A DNA stretch of 64,000 bases, from NCBI GenBank assembly GCA_951213105.1, contig OX578148.1:140317915-140381914 (forward strand), in the 5' to 3' direction. The first letter of the stretch is position 1. The number at the start of each line of letters is the position of its first letter. A model generated the notes under the pieces. It searched no databases. It saw nothing but the letters and a program-made list of their open reading frames with translations, and was not told where the DNA came from. Below, piece after piece: positions 36,001-45,000 of the stretch. The stretch comes from Amaurobius ferox. Its lineage: Eukaryota; Arthropoda; Arachnida; Araneae; Amaurobiidae. Position numbers and translations under genes: made by a program.

Positions 36001-39000
36001 AGAATACATCAAAATAGCTCATATTAATGCATATCGATCAAATATGAATCCAACTTATTGTCGTGATATCAACTGGAAATAATTCATTATAAAGTGGTTT
36101 TAAAAAAAATTCAAAGCGCAATTTAGAAGAAAAAAGTGATCCAATTTTCAAACTATTTACATTATTACTAAATTTACTAAAATCACATTATCACTAAATT
36201 TTCACACTATTTATATAACCGGCCGTCCAAATAGTTGCTCAAGTCCATTGGATGAGTCGGACGGTCTGGATTTTCAACACTATTTACATAAAGTATTGTT
36301 TTCCGAAATTTTAAAATTCGAGATTTTAACAAAAGACGTTTTAAGGTCTGAACCAATTTCGTAGCGTTTTTCAAAACATATATCGCTTTTATCATGCTTC
36401 GAAAATGTATCATATACTAGTTTGAAAATATATACATACTAACGAAAACAGGGGCAAAAACACAAAAAACTAGGTTTGCTACCACTAACACTTTTAAGCA
36501 GTCAATATCCAGAATGAAACTTTTAAACAGTTAATATCCAGTTACAGCCTTAAAAATCTGATGTGGGCAACACATGACTTCCCCTGCAGACTCATATTCA
36601 CGTTCTCTATTTCTTCAATAATTCATTATATTGACTTTAATGGCACAAAATAACGTCCACAATTATTTAAAATAACACTGAATTGGCACTTTTAATTCAA
36701 TTTTTGTTCTCATTGGGTAACTGGACTTTTTTTCAACGGTGACGCAGTGTAAATGCGAAAAAACTAAAATATCTCGAGAACGGCTAGCCCTAGTGTAATG
36801 GGGTTAGTTTTATTATTTTCATTGTTAAAAATTATGTATAAAACAAATATTGAAATATTTGAGCATACGTAGTATTTTATTTTAGATTTTGACAATTTTT
36901 GCTGACCATTTGGCGAAGAAAGGCAGGTTACATTTTCCCGAATCTACCAAAATCTAATCACCACCAGGGTGAACCACAAGTGACTTATCTACCAAATTTT
37001 GTGAAATTTGATATATTAGTTTCTCAGCTAGAGTAGAAACCGAAAATTTTTGCGGTTCATTTCGCAAGAAAAGATTGCTTTTTTTCTGAATCGTATCAAA
37101 AACTAATCAGCACCAGGATCACACACAGGTGACTTACCTACCAAATTTCATGAAATTCGTTCCATTAGTTTTTGAGTCAGAGTGGATATATGCATTGTCC
37201 AGACAGACGGACAGACACACATACATACAGACGTTATGCTAAAAATATTGTTTCCATGTTCTAGAGGTCCCGAAACGTGTCGATTCGTCGAAAACTCGAA
37301 TTGCGATTTTCATCATGATAACAATCTTTTCCCTATGCATTACCATGTATTGCAGGGAAAGTAAAAATCTGATGTGGGCAGCACATGACTTTTTCCTGTC
37401 GACTCATATTCATGTTCTCTTCATTTCTTTTATAATTCATTAAATTGAGTTTAATTGCACAAAATAACACTACATTTGCATTCCTTATTTATCTTTTGTT
37501 TTTATTTGGTAATTGGACATTTTTTCGAAATCGGCGTAACAAAAATGCAAGAAATCCTAAATATCTTAAGAACAGTTAGTCTTAAAGCATAATGGAGTGC
37601 CTTATATTCTTTTCCTTGTCAAAAATTGCGTATGAAACAAAAATTTATTTGATACATTTGAGCATACATAGTCTTTTTTTTTATAGGTTTTGGCGACTTT
37701 TGCGGGTCATTTCGTAAGAAAAGGCAGGTTGTTCTTTTCCGAATTGTACCAAAATCTAATCAGTACCAAAGTATCCCACAAGTAACTTATCTACCAAATT
37801 TTGTGAAATTGGGTCAATTAGTATTTTAGTTAAGATACATTAAATTTATGCGGGCTATTTCTTAAAAAAAGGCAAGATTTTCTTTTCCGAAGCGTACCAA
37901 AATCTAATCAACACTAGAGTATCCCACAAGTAATTTATCTACCAAATTTTGTGAAATTGGGTCAATTAGTGTTTTAGCTAGAGTGGATACATGAAATTTT
38001 TACTGGCTATTCCACAAAAAAGACGGGTTTTGTTTTTACGAATCGTACCATAAACTAATCAGCACCAGGGTCTCACCCAAGTGACTTATCTACTAAATTT
38101 TATGAAATTCGATCCAGTAGTTTTTGAGTTAGAGTGGATATATACATTGCACAGACTGACACACACACACACATACAGACACACATACAGACACACATAC
38201 ACGTCACGCTAAAAATAGTTTTTTCGTATTCTAGAGGTCTCGAAACGAGTCGATATGTCGAAAACTAGAGTTGCGATTTTTGGCATGATTCCAATACTTT
38301 CCCTATACATTACCATGTATTGCAGGGTATATACTATCTATATATACAGGGTATATTGCATTGTATATACAGGGTTGTATACTATCTATGTGAATAATTT
38401 ATTTTATTCATTTATATGAGAATTAATCGGAATAATGGTTATATTTTATTTTAAGCTGATAATACCATTTTAAACAGAGATAAAGAGGTAACATGAGGTG
38501 TTTATTTTGCACACCTCTTTAAGTACCCTTTTAAGCAGGTCTGTTTAAAGCTGTTTAAAGCTTCTCAGCGTAAAATGAACCCATCATTCCGTTCCATTTT
38601 CACATAAATGAATGAAATGGCACATTCATCTAGATATAGTTACACTTTTAAGTGTGTCACTGGAAATTGAGCTGTGTAGTTTCAACGGCACTCAGTTTTT
38701 ATGTGTTTTTACTCGTATTTTCACTGCAGAACGAGTTCCCGCGTCGCCATGAAAGTTCACAAGTGGATAATATGGCTGAAATACTAGAACTAGAATAAAG
38801 TGAATAATTCGAAATTTAACATTTCTGGAGCTATAGATCTGAGTAATGTGGAGTATGGATGGATACAGTTGAGACTCGGAAGGTTCTTTGAATTTGAGTA
38901 GTGGTAGTATTATTATAGACACCTACTACAGAAAATGTAGAATTGTAATAAATGTTTTCTTTTAAATATAGAGAAAAACTGAATGAACAAATGTGTATGA

Positions 39001-42000
39001 ACATTTTTTTTTCTAGTTGCCTCCGGTTCCTTTTTGGAAGACACTAAATGCTTCCTGGTCAACCTCTCCACTTGTTCGCAGAAGGCAGGACAGGGCATGT
39101 CGTCGCCCTCCCTGCCCAACACCGACCTTTGCAAGTAAGTGATCTTCTGAGGTATTTAAAAAGAGCATTAAATGCATCATCCCTTTTCTAGTTCAGAGAT
39201 CGCTCTGTCAAAGCATCACTAAAACTAATTTAAATCCGAGAAAATCGGATGTGGGTAGCACGTGACTTTCTCTGGAGACTCCTGTTCAAGTTCCTTTTAT
39301 TTTTTCAATCATTCATTATATTGAGTTTAATGGCACACAATAACACCCATCATTATTTAAAATGACACTGAATGGGCACTTTTTTATTCGAATTGAGTTC
39401 TCATTGGATCACTGGACTTATTTTCAAAGGTGGCGCAGCGAGAATGCGAGAAAACTGAAACATTTTGAGAAAGGCTTGTCCTAGAGTCATGGGGATGATC
39501 TTTATTCTTTTTATCGTCATAAATGACATGTAAAACAAGCATTTAACAGATATATTCGAGGATATGTAGTCTTTTATTTCAGATTTTGACGATTTTTGCG
39601 GGTCATTTCACAAAAATGACAGGTTATATTGTTTTCCGAATCGTAGCAAATCTAATGAGCACCAGGGTGCCAGCTTTGGGTGTCTCAAATGAATTGATTA
39701 GAAGATCTGTTTATGACAATGTTAAAAAGCAGCAGTGCGAGAACTGGCGCAATATCAAGGGCCAAAGGCAAAAGAACCGAACTGCCCTAGTGTGCGTCAT
39801 AGGGACCTATTCAAACTCAATAGAACTGACATTAAAAAGGCTATTGGGCTCTTTACTGGGCACCGCACCCTTAAAAGACACCTAAGTATTATGGGTGTCA
39901 CTAAAGACCTGATCTGTATAGGTTGTAAGTACAGCGATGAAACTGCCACACACATACTCTGTGAGTATGAAGTGTTTTCTGCCCATAGGTTCGAGCATTT
40001 GGGTTGACATGGGATCGAGCCCTGGGAATAACAGTATATTCCTGTCAAGTGCTGATCTTTGCTTTGGCTACGAGTCTCTTCTCTTAGGGACTGCTTCATC
40101 CTTTGGGGAAAGTACAATAGACCTCTGGTCGCTGTGCTAGGCTCTCTTTGAGCCACCCACCTCTAAGTCATAATTAGCACCAGGGTAACCCACAAGCGAT
40201 TTATCTACCCAATTGTGTGAAATTCGGTACATTAGCTTTTCAGTTTGAGTGGATGCAAGCAATTTTTGCGGGACATTTCGCAAAAAAGGCGGGATCTTTT
40301 ATCTCGAATCGTACTAAAAAGTAATCAGCACCAGGGTCATACACATGTGACTTACCAAATTTTAGGAAATTGGGTCCATTTGTTTTTGAGTTAGAATGGA
40401 TACATACATTGGATAGACAGACAGACACACACACACAGATGTCACGCTAAAAATAGGATTTTCGTATTCTAGAGGTCCCAAAACGTATCGAGTTGCGATT
40501 TTCGGCACGATTCCAATGCTTTCCCTTCTCCCATGTATTACAGGGAAAGCAAAAAAAAAAAAAAATGACGGCATAAAGAATAAAATCTCTAATTCGATTC
40601 CAAGAGGAAAACGAACATTTCATGTAAGTTATACTGGTTACCCCAAATAATTAACTCACTGAATATTATATACTTATTTGTGGTACTTGTAAATTATATA
40701 TCCTATATACTTGTAAATTATATACTTGTAAATTATATATCCTAATTTATATATCCTATTGCAATTAAAGTACATTTAATCTATTAATTGTAAATAGGAT
40801 GGTATGTGTGAATGTAGTATTGAAAGTCATTTGTGAGATAGATTTGTTTGTATAGGTTGTACTGCCCCATACCGAAGATATTCTATATTTATTTACTCCC
40901 GATTTGTAGCAGTTCTGTATATGGAGCCTTGTATATATATATTTATTTACTCCCGATTTGTAGCAGTTCTGTATATGGAGCCTTGTATATATATATTTAT
41001 TTACTCCCGATTTGTAGCAGTTCTGTATATGGAGCCTTGTATATATATATTTATTTACTCCCGATTTGTAGCAGTTCTGTATATGGAGCCTTGTATATAT
41101 ATATTTATTTACTCCCGATTTGTAGCAGTTCTGTATATGGAGCCTTGTATATATATATTTATTTACTCCCGATTTGTAGCAGTTCTGTATATGGAGCCTT
41201 GTATATATATATTTATTTACTCCCGATTTGTAGCAGTTCTGTATATGGAGCCTTGTATATATATATTTATTTACTCCCGATTTGTAGCAGTTCTGTATAT
41301 GGAGCCTTGTATATATATATTTATTTACTCCCGATTTGTAGCAGTTCTGTATATGGAGCCTTGTATATATATATTTATTTACTCCCGATTTGTAGCAGTT
41401 CTGTATATGGAGCCTTGTATATATATATTTATTTACTCCCGATTTGTAGCAGTTCTGTATATGGAGCCTTGTATATATATATTTATTTACTCCCGATTTG
41501 TAGCAGTTCTGTATATGGAGCCTTGTATATATATATTTATTTACTCCCGATTTGTAGCAGTTCTGTATATGGAGCCTTGTATATATATATTTATTTACTC
41601 CCGATTTGTAGCAGTTCTGTATATGGAGCCTTGTATATATATATTTATTTACTCCCGATTTGTAGCAGTTCTGTATATGGAGCCTTGTATATATATATTT
41701 ATTTACTCCCGATTTGTAGCAGTTCTGTATATGGAGCCTTGTATATATATATTTATTTACTCCCGATTTGTAGCAGTTCTGTATATGGAGCCTTGTATAT
41801 ATATATTTATTTACTCCCGATTTGTAGCAGTTCTGTATATGGAGCCTTGTATATATATATTTATTTACTCCCGATTTGTAGCAGTTCTGTATATGGAGCC
41901 TTGTATATATATATTTATTTACTCCCGATTTGTAGCAGTTCTGTATATGGAGCCTTGTATATATATATTTATTTACTCCCGATTTGTAGCAGTTCTGTAT

Positions 42001-45000
42001 ATGGAGCCTTGTATATATATATTTATTTACTCCCGATTTGTAGCAGTTCTGTATATGGAGCCTTGTATATATATATTTATTTACTCCCGATTTGTAGCAG
42101 TTCTGTATATGGAGCCTTGTATATATATATTTAACAATTTTGTATGCATCTTTGATTTCTATTCGTGGCATTTTGTATATTATGACCTATTTCAGAAACA
42201 GTTTTATATATTGTGTTGTTCTCATTTGAAACAGTTCCGCACATAAATATTTAATGAATGGGATATATTTGCATATTTCACCTGCACATTTAGTATGTGT
42301 AAACATTTTTATATAATAGTTTATCTTCGCATTATGTTTTATTTTCTGGTTTTAAGCAGATATTGCTCTACCATAGGCTGGTGTAAACCTTCGGGTCGGT
42401 GCTTATAGGTGGATAATCCAGATCTAAGGATGCGATAGAGACAATAAATAGCTGATTTTCCTTCTTTGTTTTTCATTAACAAAGAGAAATACGTCTGATT
42501 CTTTAATTTTCTTAACGCTATCATAGATTTTGGTTTTGGATTCAAATTTTTATTTTGTGCTAAAATTTTATAGTTCCCTCTCAAACTTTGAAAATTCGTC
42601 ATACTGAAAGTGATATAAGTAATGTGTATGAAAAAAGTATTGCGTATTTTATTCGACGAGTGAGACTTGACAAGACATGGAAACTTTAGAATTGCCAATT
42701 AATATTTCTAACTGAGAAAGACTTGATAATTTATGCAAATCTAGATAGGTTGATAAAAATAAGTGTTAAAGTAGATACTTAATCTATTTTTATGCTACTA
42801 AAAGATGGAATTCTTTAGAAAGTGCAGAACTTCTTTCCCTGTATACATAGTATAATGTATAGGGAAAGTATTGTGAAAGAGTCAAAAATTCGAGTTCGAG
42901 GTTTTAACGGAAAAGTACATTTCAAGCATCACTGAATGGAATCGATTGTTTTTGAGATAATGTCCGTGGTTATGTGCGTCCGTAAGTCTGTAGAGTCAAT
43001 ATCTCACTAACGAATAAAGAGTTTCGCATACCATTTGGTACAAAAATTACAATAGGTGAATGCAGGAAGTTAAGTGATTTTAAACGCAATCGAATGCTCA
43101 GAACATACCTCCAAATTTTCGATTGAAATTTTGAAAAATTCAAACCATTCATTACGTTGCATAAATAATCATTTTAAAATAATCATTTCTTATATAATTT
43201 TTCATTAGAAAACGAATGACATACATTTTAAAACACATTTCCCATTACATTTATAAAAAAAATCACATAAAATTCAATAAAAACAAAAACCATATCAACT
43301 ATCGTGAAATAGGTTCACATTTCATATGTAATATTCACAAACAGTCATTTATCTATGTAAGATATTCTTTTCTCTTCATTTGTCTGTAATTCTTGGTGAT
43401 TTATTTGACGAAATTTATAATTCATTTAGCAAAATAGCACCAACTTGCCGATATTTCTCTCTACATTGGAGAAACTATCTTTAAAATTATGTGGGGACTG
43501 CAGATCTCCAATGGTGAGGGATAGGTTCGAACTCGGAACCTTTATATTGCTGATCCCACGGTATGCCATCAGGCCCAATAGAATTCTACGAGGTCGAGGG
43601 AATCAACTGGGATGTCTTCCGAAGTAGTGAGAGACGCAATGCAGCCCCGCCACACATTTCAAAAATGACGTAACACTGATGAATTAGTTATTAAAATATT
43701 TAAATATATGGACTCTTGGTTATTGCAGATGCTATCTATATGGATGACTGTTCATTTAAAGTCGCGTGAAATATAAGTTGATCGGGTACTTCGAAATAGT
43801 TTTATAGGGCGTCATCGGGAAAAGTGTCAAATCCACAATTCAACCTTAAAGATATCGTGCCGTCGATCTTAACATCATTTTTTCACTGTGTAAGAAGTCA
43901 ATTCGCTACATTTTATAGGGAAGGTCATGTTCTGCCCACGTCAGATTTCTTTTAAACGACTGCGATACAAATTAAGATACAATACAGCTATTTGGTGTTT
44001 CAGTTAGCGTAACATAGAATTAAGAAACTCTTATGATTTCACATTTTTGAGTCGTAATGCCAAGAATGCTTAAATATGCGAATGTCTAAGATAAATAACT
44101 GTATTGAACATGCCATTGAGTAAAATTTTAAAGAACACCAACTTTCATGATTATTCAAAGGAGTGTGATATGCTGTGACGCTCGATTAAACATATGCAAA
44201 TTTAATAGATTAGAATCGAGACGTCATAATGAAATGTGACTAGAGCATGCATTGTTAAGTGAAACTAGAGAATTGAGATTAAATCTTCGATAAAATGATA
44301 GCAATATTCTGGAATGTCATTCGTTCAAGTTCTCAAATGAGGTCATTTTTCATGGGTGACTCGTGTTATGATGTTGAACATCAGAAATATTGACGGCTTT
44401 TTATTAACACTTCACAGTAAAGTTGAAAAGTGTTTGCGACTTTGCCCTTCCGATCCGTTCGCGCGATCACTGCCCTAAAAATGACTTTATCAAGATGAAA
44501 TTTTAGCATGTTGTTAAGACGGTCTGAGGGACCTATGGGGATGTCAATGAATGATATCACCCAATTAGTTTTGGATGGAACTCTGGTTCAAAAAGCGAAA
44601 TACATTGAACCCTATGGGACTTCGTCTTTTAAAACATTTTTTAGCGAAGTTAATATTCGCAAATTGCTTTGAAAATGTTAGGACATATTCAAATTATTCG
44701 AAAAAGTGTATAAAAAAATCAGTAAAATAGGTTCGTTAGTTTTTAAAATAAAAATTAAAATAATAATGACACCCATATTATATGAAGAGCTCACGTAACC
44801 CACTTCAAAATAAAATAGGGCATCCATCTTTTATCCCAGAGTTAAAATCGTGATTTTTAAAGTTCTTTTAAATTTATTTTTAGTGTTGTATCCATCCTAA
44901 AACCGCTTTATTTTTGCATATTTTCTGTGCATCTGTATTCTGCGCCAATGCAATGACGCTATTTCTGAGTTTAAATGATCACCAAACTTTAAAATTAGAC

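Noticed and set aside
40765..42246. Three open frames of 428-468 codons over the same stretch, on both strands
   Set aside because: They exist only because a 54-bp unit without stops is repeated about 23 times. The predicted proteins are pure 18-residue repeats and the region is an intron.
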